Positions 10,035 to 17,601 of a stretch of 20,345 bases of DNA are shown here, one piece after another (the stretch's first letter is position 1; every line of letters starts with the position of its first letter). Below the pieces are notes generated by a model. That model saw only the letters and a program-made list of their open reading frames with translations, searched no databases and was not told where the DNA came from. The DNA lies in the NCBI GenBank assembly GCA_019649035.1, contig BMAT01009214.1, positions 200,901 through 221,245 of the forward strand, given 5' to 3'. The position numbers and the translations under genes are program-made. The stretch is from Elysia marginata (Eukaryota; Mollusca; Gastropoda; Plakobranchidae).

Positions 10035-10352
10035 TTTTAGTTATATCAATCCCTTTCGGGAAATTTGGCTTCGTTACTCAGCGTAATTGTGTCGCCACAG
10101 ATCAGCGCCACTAATGCCCCAGCAGACCAGTACATTTGAACGCCACTTTTTAACCCATATGCAGGGTGTTGCATGCGCATATCACAAACTCAAGCATTGC
10201 CTGTAGCTGGCTACCCATTTTACAGGTGGGTGGACTGGGGAACATTAGGGTAAATTGTTTTCCCAAGGTAGTTGCGACATGGCATGATCGAGAATCGAAC
10301 CCGCGAACGCCGTATCACGAGTCCGACGCGCTAACGACTTTGCCACGCTGTT
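10035..10352 (-). mobile_element. tRNA-derived SINE, 'D' copy
   Basis: On the minus strand the element begins with a tRNA-like head. The A box TGGCAAAGTCG is at 10345-10335 and the B box GGTTCGATTCT at 10301-10291, at normal tRNA spacing; these are the internal RNA polymerase III promoter. The head is followed by a block (10283-10200) that is plainly homologous to SINE C at 14881-14975, including TTCCCCAGTCCACCCACCTG. The 3' end (about 10073-10035) reads AATTTCCCGAAAGGGATT followed by A-rich sequence. This can form a small CCC/GGG hairpin and resembles the 3' end of the LINE remnant at 16735-16880. No clear target-site duplication was found, consistent with an older copy. Confidence 0.8.
10291..10345 (-). 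promoter_or_regulatory. Pol III internal promoter (A and B boxes) of SINE D
   Basis: The A box at 10345-10335 matches TRGYnnARnnG and the B box at 10301-10291 matches GGTTCGAnnCC apart from its last base (T). Both are on the minus strand with tRNA-like spacing. Many SINE copies retain these boxes without being transcribed. Confidence 0.75.
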
Positions 10353-10359
10353 TACTGAT

Positions 10360-11140
10360 AACAGCATATACCTTTAATTTTTGCCAGCATTTGGTTTGTA
10401 AATCAAGTCGTATCGATTGCCTCGGCCTATCTTACTATCTTACTAAATCTGAGCTTGTTTATCTGTGTTATCTTGCTCTTCTGTACACGCTCACTTGATT
10501 TATCGTTTCACCTTAGAAATTTTTTAAAACCAATGGTTAAAAAACGTAAAGGATAAAACGCGAATTTCATTGCAAGATCTTCCCATGGCTTTTTTTCCAA
10601 ATCATTTACAAGGTTTTTATACAAAGTAGGCGCTGTCGAATGCATTAGTACAACAAATCATGGCATGTGTTTAGGTGAAGAACACTTGCAGTACAGCACA
10701 TCCCCTTCATGAAAATAATAGGTTAAAAAATGAAACATTTGAAATATTGCTAAGACTTAATTTAACTTCTCATTTTCGCGTAGGAGCGCTTTAGAATAAG
10801 AAACGATACAAGGAAACCGGATACTGAGATTCGAAACTCCAAAACCGTTAATATTCGGTTGAGAATTTGTTCAACACCGGCTTTCGGCTCGAAACGAAGC
10901 GACCCGGCATAAAGAGAGAAAGTCAGACAGGCAGAGAGGTCTGAGCCCTCTGGACAGGGCTGTCACATAGATGACGCAATGTTGATATACGGAAGAGACC
11001 CCAGATCTTACGTAGTTGTACAGTAGTAAGTAGTTGTACCTATGAAGAAGATTTGCGGCTAGGGGAAGCGGTGTACTGTAATGACCACGAGGAAGGTACC
11101 GTGGTCACATTGACACGAGCAGCAAGAAATGTTACTTACG
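10360..11140. other. Non-coding, no recognisable gene
   Basis: AT-rich DNA with a somewhat more CpG-containing patch at about 10780-11000. An 8-bp inverted repeat TGACCACG...CGTGGTCA (11082-11089 and 11100-11107, 10-base loop) is present. No element was recognised. Confidence 0.45.
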
Positions 11141-11144
11141 TCAA

Positions 11145-11400
11145 ACAACTTTGCCTCTAAAGAATTCAACTTTATTTTGGGTATATAACTTCAAACAGAT
11201 GCTTTATTATTCTGTAGTGCTTCTTGGCCTCATAAAAACAAAAAATAGCACGTGTAAAATATATTCTTTTTACCTCCAAGAAAAAGGATGCGTTCCATTA
11301 GCAACATGAACTGACAAGACTCAAATATTTTGAGTCTTATTGTAAGCTTCACATAACTTTTGACAATTAAAAGATGTTATTCATAAACTCATCAGACCTA
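11145..11400 (+). repeat. Unidentified dispersed repeat, copy 1
   Basis: This segment shares at least four blocks, in the same order, with 18390-18640: an ACAGATGCTT block preceded by GGGTATATAA (11179-11203), a CCAAGAAAAAGGATGCG block (11276-11292), AACTGAC (11309-11315) and ATTGTAAGCTTCACATAA (11339-11356). Spacing between blocks is similar, apart from about 26 extra bases in the other copy. No coding potential or tRNA-like head is visible. It contains a perfect 10-bp inverted repeat with a 3-base loop (11316-11338) that the other copy lacks. The class is unknown; an ancient non-autonomous element is likely. Confidence 0.6.
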
Positions 11401-11855
11401 TTAGTTCCCTGGGAACGATTTTTTCCTATTGCTCTTGCTATTTTTTACCAAAACTGCTATAAACCATATAACAAAAATTTTTTGTCTTATTTTTCATCCT
11501 AACCGAAAGTATTTGAAATGCTGCATTCGTATCAAATAAAGTTTTTGGTTGTTTGACTTTTTCTTGGTCGAAAAGATCTTGAAAGATGACACCCACCCAG
11601 CAAGGAAATATTTCAGTTTTTTACCCAACGGGCGGAGACTAAGGGCGTTCAAAGGAAATAAACGATTAGTAAATAGCTTCTTTCCCCAAGTCGTAAAATA
11701 TTTTATTGGAATTAGAATTAAGCGATTGTTATAATTGAATCTTTTGATTAAATGAAGGACACATTAGGATATTAAGGTGTTTCGTTGTGCGGGATGTTTA
11801 AAGAGGAGTGCATGCATTTCTTATTCACTGTGAAAAAAGAAAGAGAATGCTTCAT
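11401..11855. other. Non-coding, no recognisable gene
   Basis: AT-rich. A 61-codon plus-strand frame (11549-11734) has a Lys/Phe/Ile-biased composition typical of chance open frames in AT-rich DNA. Confidence 0.5.
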
Positions 11856-11856
11856 A

Positions 11857-11910
11857 AATAGATAGAGAGCGAGAGAAGAAGAAGGAAGAGAGAGATAAAG
11901 AGAAAGAGAG

Positions 11911-11995
<85 letters not shown>
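11857..11995. repeat. GA / GATA compound microsatellite
   Basis: Imperfect GA-rich sequence (11857-11911), then perfect (GATA)n from about 11912 to 11975, then (GA)n to 11994. It lies just upstream of the LINE insertion but outside its target-site duplication. Confidence 0.97.
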
Positions 11996-12038
11996 TAATA
12001 GTGTACTTTACGATAATATTTATAATGTTTGAATCTAC

Positions 12039-13039
12039 TATGATGGCAAAGATCTTAGAATACTGAAAACCCTCTACTGGAAACAAACAGCTACAGTTAG
12101 AGTAGGAGGATAGCATAGTGAAGAAACACCAATCACCCGTGGAGTCCGACAAGGATGCATCCTCTCACCAGACTTATTCAATCTTTACAGTGAGATGATT
12201 CTTAGAGAGCTTGATAACATCCAAGGCATTGGACTAGGTGGACACAACATCAACAATATAAGATATGCTGATGATACTGTGTTAATTGCACAGTCAGAAC
12301 AGTCTCTACAAAAAATGCTGGATATTGTTGTAAAGGAAAGTGAAATAAAAGGACTGTCCCTGAATATTGCGAAGACAGAAAGCATGACTATATCAAAGAA
12401 GCTCCAAGCACCATCATACAAAATTAGGAGTAATGGAACACAAGTCAAGCAAGTTAATCAGTTCAAGTATCTGAGATATATGTTAACATCTGATGGAAAA
12501 TGTGAAACCGAGATAAGAAAGCGAATAATCACATCAAAGCAACCTTCAAAAAGCTGTCGCCACTCATGACCAACAGAAATATACACATGGATACAAAAAT
12601 AAGAATTTTATAAGCATATGTTTGGTCTTTTCTTATAGCTGCGAATGCTGGACAATGAACAACACTCTTAAGAAAAAAAATAGAAGCGGCAGAGATGTGG
12701 TTTATTAGGAAAATATTAAAAGTGTCGTGGAAAGATAAAAAGACCAACGACGAGGTACTTGATATGGCAAATACAGGAAGATCACTTTACAGTACAATCA
12801 GAAGAAGACAAATGAAGTTCACAGGCCATATCTACAGAGCACGAGGGATTGATCATCTCGCAATGACAGGGAAGATCAATGGAAAGAAAAGCCGTGGACG
12901 CCAAAGAACAACTTATGTCGACAGTCTAAACACCTGAGCAAACCTGGAGCAGCATACAAGAAGCCAGTTCATGAGGTCCTCTTGTGAGCGACAGATTTGG
13001 AAAACCATGACCGTCAATGCCTGCTCCAGGCACGGCACT

Positions 13040-13042
<3 letters not shown>
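12039..13042 (+). pseudogene. Reverse transcriptase C-terminal half, inactivated
   Basis: Frame 0 (12039-12538) encodes the central reverse transcriptase: VRQGCILSPDLFNLY around 12144-12188 and the catalytic RYADDTVLIAQ with YADD at 12264-12275, then a KxEI-SLN region. The thumb and C-terminal region follows in another frame (from 12539): KKLSPLMTNRNI, then EAAEMWFIRKILKVSWKD, RRRQMKFTGH and SRGRQR, ending HGT-stop at 13031-13042. Damage includes TAG at 12111-12113, a frameshift between about 12520 and 12541, TAA at 12611-12613, frame changes near 12636 and in the A8 run at about 12673-12680, and TGA at 12935-12937 where relatives usually have Trp. The endonuclease domain and N-terminal reverse transcriptase are missing. 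The product would have copied its own RNA at a nicked chromosomal site; this copy cannot. Confidence 0.93.

Positions 13043-13114
<72 letters not shown>
13040..13114 (+). repeat. (TGA)25 tail of the RTE-like LINE
   Basis: Seventy-five bases of perfect TGA units beginning with the stop codon of the reverse transcriptase frame. The last GA overlaps the right target-site duplication, so the tail/target boundary is ambiguous by two bases. Translations of it (Asp, Met or Ser runs) are not genes. Confidence 0.95.
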
Positions 13115-13115
<1 letters not shown>

Positions 13116-13120
13116 TCTAC

Positions 13121-13740
13121 CAACCTGCTTAATTTCAGTACATCTGTTAATGTAACCTTGTATTAACTCAATAAACTTGAATCGATCTATTGATCTATCT
13201 CTCCCCTTCCCTCATCCTTCTTTTTCTATATCTCTCTATGTATTTCTCTACCTAAGTATCTACTGAATGATCGATAAATCTAATCGATTGGCTCGCTTTC
13301 TTAGTTAATTTTATTTTATTTACCTAATATTTTCCGTTAACATCTTTCTTGACACGAGATTAATCGTTAGAGGCTGGGGAAGCTTTTTGGGTAAATCCAA
13401 TAAAGAAAGAATCATAAACTACTTTTATTTCATCCGCAGAAAAACAAATTGCAAATATAATGTCATCAAACAATAATATTATACAATAATATTATAGTAG
13501 ACATCGTTGAACTAAAAATTTGTACATACTTGTGGTAGCTGAAAAGCATTCTCTCGGCCACTTGATGTTTTCATCAGTTTTACCTTACAATTTTTTCAAA
13601 AATTAAACTTTAAAAGAATGAATTGAAATTTGGGCAGCCATAGAATCTGCATTCGTTGAAACAAAAACGCGCTGACAAACCTTGATCTCTAGAGCCTCTC
13701 GTTGGAGTAAACAAGAGTTTGAAAAGAAAGCGCGCAACTT
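13121..13740. other. Non-coding; possible short retroelement tail
   Basis: Just right of the LINE, CTCAATAAACTTGAATC followed by two GATCTATT/GATCTATC units (13168-13200) looks like the 3' end of another, unidentified retroelement, with a polyadenylation-like AATAAA and short repeat tail. The rest is AT-rich and without genes. Confidence 0.35.
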
Positions 13741-13745
13741 TCGGT

Positions 13746-13838
13746 TTTGCTTTGTTTTGTTTTGTTTTGTTTTTGTTTTTTTGTTTGTTAATTGTTTTTG
13801 TTTTGTTTTGTTTTGTTTTTGTTTTTTTTTGGGGGGGG
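13746..13838. repeat. TTTTG-rich tract ending T9-G8
   Basis: Repeated TTTTG and TTTTTG units, ending in nine T (13822-13830) followed by eight G (13831-13838). A second block with the same architecture lies at 14291-14402. The frames are Phe/Val/Leu-rich artefacts. Confidence 0.9.
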
Positions 13839-14290
13839 AGACTTCTTGTATATTCGTCTTTTGTCCGGCTTAGTTCATTTTCGTCGCTATTTTCAGCCTT
13901 TTTAGATCTGTTTAAAAAGAATTTTAAAAAAATACACGTATAACCAGGAACCTGCAGTTTTTTATGAAACGTGTTTATTTGTTTTTATTGAATAAATTCT
14001 CAATGCGGTTTTTCAACTATGTTGATGCTGTTTTTTTTTCTTCAAAAATATCTTTGTTTCATTAACCTGTTCTGTTAACTCTTTGCAATTATTCAGTTCC
14101 ACCATAAGTCTATTGCTTTATGGGTTTTTTTATGTAGTCCCTACTAAAGAATAAATCGTATTATCTTTACACTTCAAGTTACTCTATCGTTAATTTTATA
14201 CTGCAAAATAATGTCTTGTTTTTTTTCTCTATCAAAAGAAACATTTGACTGGCCGTGTCGTTGGTCTGTTAATAATTTGCATAGGTTTGT
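13839..14290. other. Non-coding, no recognisable gene
   Basis: AT-rich spacer between the two T/G-ending blocks. No motif was recognised. Confidence 0.5.
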
Positions 14291-14402
14291 GTTTTCTTTG
14301 ATTTTGTTTTTGTGGGTTTATTTGTTTTGTTTTGCTTCTTTGTTTTTGTTTTGTTTTTTTGTTTGTTCTTTTGTTCTTTTTTTTTCTTTTTTTTTGGGGG
14401 GG
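14291..14402. repeat. Second TTTTG-rich tract ending T9-G7
   Basis: Imperfect TTTTG/TTTG/TTTC units ending in nine T (14387-14395) followed by seven G (14396-14402). The order and termini parallel 13746-13838, in the same orientation. Confidence 0.88.
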
Positions 14403-14880
14403 TGCTATTAACTTAATTCACGCTTCCTAAACATTTAGAACCATCATGCAAAAACATTTTTTGTACTTCGAGACAAGTTTGCGTCATTAATGTAAACATT
14501 CATGCGTGTCTATCAATAGTTTGTTTCATTCTCATCGTTGTTTTGTGCATGTGGTTTGTTAAAAAATCTTTAAGAAGAACTTATTGCTTTTGTTTGTGCA
14601 AGTATAGCCTGTATTTATCTTAGACATGAAATTCAATAGTAACTACTGTTGTCCGAACGTGCTTCCTCTCTCTTTGATAAGGCATTTAAGAGCTTTCCCC
14701 AACCCCAGTTCAACACAGTTATTAAGAAATGTGAGCAGTACCTAAAACTTGTGCTATTGATTTCGTTTCCAAATCCGAATACACAGACAGGATGGAGACA
14801 AAACTTTGGCGTTGTTTCGCTGAAAAATAAAATTAAGACGGGGCAGTTGAGTGCTTTTTTTTTTGTTGTTTTGTTTTGAG
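14403..14880. other. Non-coding, no recognisable gene
   Basis: AT-rich sequence that ends in T10 and a GTTTTG run directly before SINE C. The open frames at 14633-14914 (minus) and 14649-14879 (plus) overlap each other without recognisable domains and are probably chance. Confidence 0.45.
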
Positions 14881-15150
14881 GCCATGTCATGTTGCAATTG
14901 CCTTGGGAAAGCAATTTACCCCAACTTTCCCCAGTCCACCCACCTGTAAAACGGGTACCTGGCTAAAGGCAGTCTTGAAATTTGTGGAATCTTAGTATTT
15001 GAGCGCCTAATAGGCTGCCGTACTGTAATGCTCTGAAATATGAGTTGAAATGGCTCTGGTGTGTATAGGCCTGCTGGGGTAAAAATGTAAAGTTAAGAGA
15101 CTGCCTTCGGCGGTGAACGACTCTAAATACATTTATTTGTTTATTTAATT
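14881..15150 (+). mobile_element. 5'-truncated SINE, 'C' copy
   Basis: The body begins at GCCATGTCATG, the position equivalent to the end of the tRNA head in SINE D, so the head is missing. The central block (14881-14975) matches D closely, with CCTTGGGAAA, TTCCCCAGTCCACCCACCTG and GTAAAA. A second shared patch, CTGCTGGGG, occurs near 15071-15079. The 3' end differs from D: CTGCCTTCGGCGGTGAACG and CTCTAAATAC precede an (ATTT)n-like tail (15130-15150). The tail was later invaded by SINE B. The family name is not assigned. Confidence 0.77.
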
Positions 15151-15466
15151 GCAAGATAGGTTAGGTTCTTTGAATTTTAACGCCTATTTTCAACTAAAAG
15201 GTTATATCAGAGACGGCGCTTGGGACAATTGAAAGCGTGCTGCCACGCTGTGGTGTAAGGAAAGCTTGCATACACCACACCCAGTCATATTATCCTGACC
15301 CCGGGTCAACCACTAAATCCATAATGCCAGACACTAGGCGGATCAGCTGCTAATACCAATTTTAAAGTCCTTGGGTTGACTCGGTCTGGAATCGAACCAC
15401 GCACTTCCCGATCTCTGAGCGAGTGTCTTACCGCTAGACCACAGAGCCGGTATTATTTAATTGCAA
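15141..15466 (-). mobile_element. tRNA-derived SINE, 'B' copy, nested in the tail of SINE C
   Basis: A minus-strand element (15452 down to 15155) bounded by a perfect 14-bp duplication, TTATTTAATTGCAA, at 15141-15154 and 15453-15466. The head carries the A box TGGTCTAGCGG (15441-15431) and B box GGTTCGATTCC (15398-15388). The body is collinear with SINE A at 17288-17592 over its whole length, including AGCAGCTGATCCGCC, GTCTGGCATTATGG and CAAGCGCCGTCTCTG. It is about nine bases shorter in the middle. The 3' end is A-rich with AACC-type units. The left duplication lies at the end of the tail of C, so this insertion is younger than C. Confidence 0.93.
15388..15441 (-). promoter_or_regulatory. 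Pol III internal promoter of SINE B
   Basis: A box at 15441-15431 and B box at 15398-15388 on the minus strand, both matching the tRNA consensus, with spacing like that of SINE A. The long intact duplication suggests a fairly young copy that might still be transcribable. Confidence 0.75.
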
Positions 15467-15699
15467 AGCCCTTGGATTAATTCACGGTGATATCTATAAA
15501 AAAACGACTGGTAAAACGTCACTCATATTCTTGCCAGAGATAGCAGGGCATACGGGCACCTCGCTAAATTTACTTTCTTACGATTTGTGGCTGAAACCTC
15601 TTGAGAAGATTCTCTACACATCTAGGACAGACGCTCTGCTACGCAACTACAAGAGTACCTCGAAGTGCACACCGCCCGTCTTAAAACAAACACCTGTTA
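15467..15699. other. Non-coding, no recognisable gene
   Basis: A 57-codon plus-strand frame enters the AGT array and has mixed composition before it, but it has no recognised domain. The string GTGCACACCGCCCGTC at about 15665-15680 resembles a conserved small-subunit rRNA word, but its flanks do not. Confidence 0.4.
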
Positions 15700-15707
15700 A
15701 TAGTAGC

Positions 15708-15778
<71 letters not shown>

Positions 15779-15884
15779 CATCAGTAGTAGTAGTGGTAGT
15801 AGCTGTTGATGTAGTAGTAGTAGTAGTAGTGGTAGTAGTACATATAGTAGCAGTAATAGTAGTAGTAGCAGTAGTAATAGTAGC

Positions 15885-15930
<46 letters not shown>
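15700..15930. repeat. AGT/TAG trinucleotide array with interruptions
   Basis: Two long (AGT)n cores, about 15705-15778 and 15896-15929, separated by imperfect units (GCA, GGT, AAT variants). It is the fourth long triplet array of the window. The Ser-rich frame is an artefact. Confidence 0.96.
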
Positions 15931-16680
15931 ATGTTAATAACTATAAATTTCGTAAGCCAAATGCAGCAATAGCAACAATATTTCAGAATTGCCAGTAGCT
16001 ACAATAGAGGTGGTAGCCGCAGTGAATCTTATTGTAGGGCTACTTCATGATAAAAATTGAAGACTAATATCATGAATGCGTAGAGTAATAGGAAGCAAAG
16101 ATGATTTCACGCCCTCAGTTGATATAGTCACAGGGTGGCGGGGCGCTGGGGCGGGGCGCTAACTGGAATGCATTAGTAGTATGCTATGGTTGGTTTACAC
16201 CTCCAAATCGAAAGGTTATGAATGCATCTTCCGCTGTCTTTTTGGTATCATATCCTCCTAGCATAGTTTTTGGGCAGTGCATCACTGTGTATTGTTTTTA
16301 TTTCTTCTTTGCACCGTGGGCACATTGGGGAGTCTTTAATCGCCATCTATGCCTACAATATCAGTTTCATAAGAACCTAAGTAAAAGAAAATTTTCAACA
16401 TCATAAAAAACGAAAACCACCCATTGCATAGACATATTACTTTTGGAAGGTGCAGGAAAGGCTGTTGTCTCTAAAAACAAATAAAGAAAGATACAGATCG
16501 TCATTTCTACAATCATTAATTCGTATCTTTAACATAGGCAGTTCGTAAAAATCAATCAGGTATTGCGATCTTTCTTTGAGTCTATACCATCGCCTCAATA
16601 GGGCATTTACTAGAGTATAATTATGCATAATTATATTCAATACAAGTAACTCGTCTTTGTGCACGGATCTGGTTTACTTA
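15931..16680. other. Non-coding; short GC-box-like duplication
   Basis: AT-rich except for a G-rich patch at about 16133-16160, which contains two copies of GGCGGGGCGCT and one GGGGCGGGGC (16148-16157), like Sp1/KLF GC boxes. No start, exon or gene can be attached to it. Confidence 0.35.
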
Positions 16681-16682
16681 AA

Positions 16683-16684
<2 letters not shown>

Positions 16685-16716
<32 letters not shown>
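16685..16716. repeat. GA microsatellite
   Basis: (GA)n of about 30 bases followed by AGAAAGTGAGAGAGAG and then (TG)n at about 16738-16749. Confidence 0.95.
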
Positions 16717-16719
<3 letters not shown>

Positions 16720-16734
16720 AAGTGAGAGAGAGTT

Positions 16735-16880
16735 AATGTGTGTGTGTGTATTTTTCTTTTTTTTATTATCATTCCTATTTTTTACTTTTTTATATGTATA
16801 AATATATTTATATGTGATATGCAACTGCGAAAACAAATTTCTTATGGGATGAATAAAAATGTATCTTATCTTATCTTATT
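16735..16880 (+). mobile_element. 3' end of a CR1/L2-like LINE (or a SINE borrowing its tail)
   Basis: A T-rich, A/T-rich stretch leads into CAACTGCGAAAAC, AATTTCTTATGGGATGAATAAA and three TATCT units (about 16862-16878). The order AATTTCnnnnGGGAT-AATAAA plus a short 3' repeat is the typical 3' terminus of CR1/L2-type LINEs in many animals; I rely on memory of the general pattern, not a database hit. No coding remains. The left boundary is uncertain and no target-site duplication was identified. Confidence 0.55.
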
Positions 16881-17278
16881 ATAAGCAGTCCTGCTCTGTT
16901 GTGTAAGGAGCCTGTTTGAAGCGACCCTGCGTTTTCTTGTTGGCAATTTAAATCCTAGGATTGACTGGGCAATTTTATCAATAATGGTTCCACCGGGTGG
17001 AATATGTTTCACCAACTCAGTTTTCATTCTTCAACTATGTTGTGATTTATGAGTTCGGAAGTGAAGGTTGGTCTTCGGGATCCGAGGCATGCTGTTGATG
17101 GGGCATTCGTTAAAATTTTCTTGACATGAACATTATCTCGCAATTCCTTTGCGTATCCTTTTTATTGTTTTCTGGGTAAAGTCTCCTCTTCTGATATAAG
17201 GTGGTGCTGTGGAGCTAATAACAGTTTTACTGGAAACCGCTGGACAGGTGTTGATATTATAGTTGTACTAACGGTCTT
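16881..17278. other. Unique DNA; weak minus-strand open stretch
   Basis: On the minus strand an ATG at 17027 opens 53 codons ending at 16866, with mixed composition (…KHIPPGGTIIDKIAQS…). The same frame extends up to the SINE A insertion site with only a few stops. I recognise no family, and the number of stops is not low enough to prove coding. It could be a decayed transposon or chance. Confidence 0.2.
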
Positions 17279-17601
17279 TCTCAATTATGTACTGACTCTG
17301 TGGCCTAGCGGTAAGACACTCGCTCAGAGATCGGGAGGTGCGTGGTTCGATCCCCGGCCGAGTCAAACCAAGGACTTAAAAGTTGGTATTAGCAGCTGAT
17401 CCGCCTAGTGTCTGGCATTATGGATTTAGTGCTAAGTCTTGTCGGCCCTGTATCAGGATAATGTGACTAGGTGTGGTGTGTGCAAGCGCTCCTTACATCA
17501 CAGTGAGGCAGTATGCTTTCAACTGTCCCAAGCGCCGTCTCTGATATAACCTTGTAGTTGAAAAGAGACTTTAAAATTTAAACAACCAACCATCTCAATT
17601 A
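17279..17601 (+). mobile_element. tRNA-derived SINE, 'A' copy
   Basis: The element (17288-17592) is flanked by a perfect 9-bp duplication, TCTCAATTA, at 17279-17287 and 17593-17601. The tRNA-like head has the A box TGGCCTAGCGG (17301-17311) and B box GGTTCGATCCC (17344-17354), and its acceptor-like ends GACTCTG and CCGAGTC pair at six of seven positions. The roughly 230-bp body is shared with SINE B, and the 3' end is A-rich with AAC/AACC units. Its unit order (head, body, short repeat tail) and intact duplication mark a complete insertion. It needs a partner LINE for movement; none with a matching AACC tail is visible here. Confidence 0.92.
17301..17354 (+). promoter_or_regulatory. Pol III internal promoter of SINE A
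   Basis: Full consensus matches: A box TRGYnnARnnG at 17301-17311 and B box GGTTCGAnnCC at 17344-17354. Confidence 0.8.

Larger units (their letters stand above)
12031..13120 (+). mobile_element. 5'-truncated RTE-like non-LTR retrotransposon with target-site duplication
   Basis: A LINE remnant bounded by an 8-bp direct repeat, GAATCTAC, at 12031-12038 and 13113-13120. Recognisable reverse transcriptase coding starts right after the left copy, so truncation occurred at 12039. The element ends with a stop codon that is itself the first unit of a (TGA)25 array (13040-13114), i.e. there is essentially no 3' UTR. A very short 3' UTR made of A/T-rich short repeats is a described property of the RTE clade. 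The truncation, tail and duplication together show target-primed reverse transcription. Clade assignment is inferred from protein character and tail, not from a phylogeny. Confidence 0.92.

Noticed and set aside
10166..10498. 110-codon plus-strand open frame
   Set aside because: It runs antisense through the tRNA-derived SINE D, so it is a shadow of the element.
11082..11107. TGACCACG...CGTGGTCA inverted repeat with a 10-base loop
   Set aside because: An 8-bp stem of this kind is expected by chance in a window this size, and nothing nearby suggests a function.
12185..12747. Minus-strand frames opposite the reverse transcriptase
   Set aside because: They are antisense shadows of the LINE coding region, whose plus strand carries YADD and conserved blocks.
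13719..13943. Phe/Val/Cys-rich plus-strand frames that look like membrane proteins
   Set aside because: They are produced by the TTTTG repeat and T9-G8 run.
15665..15680. GTGCACACCGCCCGTC, one base from a highly conserved small-subunit rRNA word
   Set aside because: The flanking sequence shows no rRNA similarity that I can see (the expected downstream AAGTCGTAACAAGG is absent), so a nuclear mitochondrial or rDNA fragment is not supported. A search with 15530-15700 would settle it.
17288..17365. SINE A head considered as a functional tRNA gene
   Set aside because: The anticodon arm pairs poorly, the SINE body follows directly, and a second copy (B) has the same head plus body.
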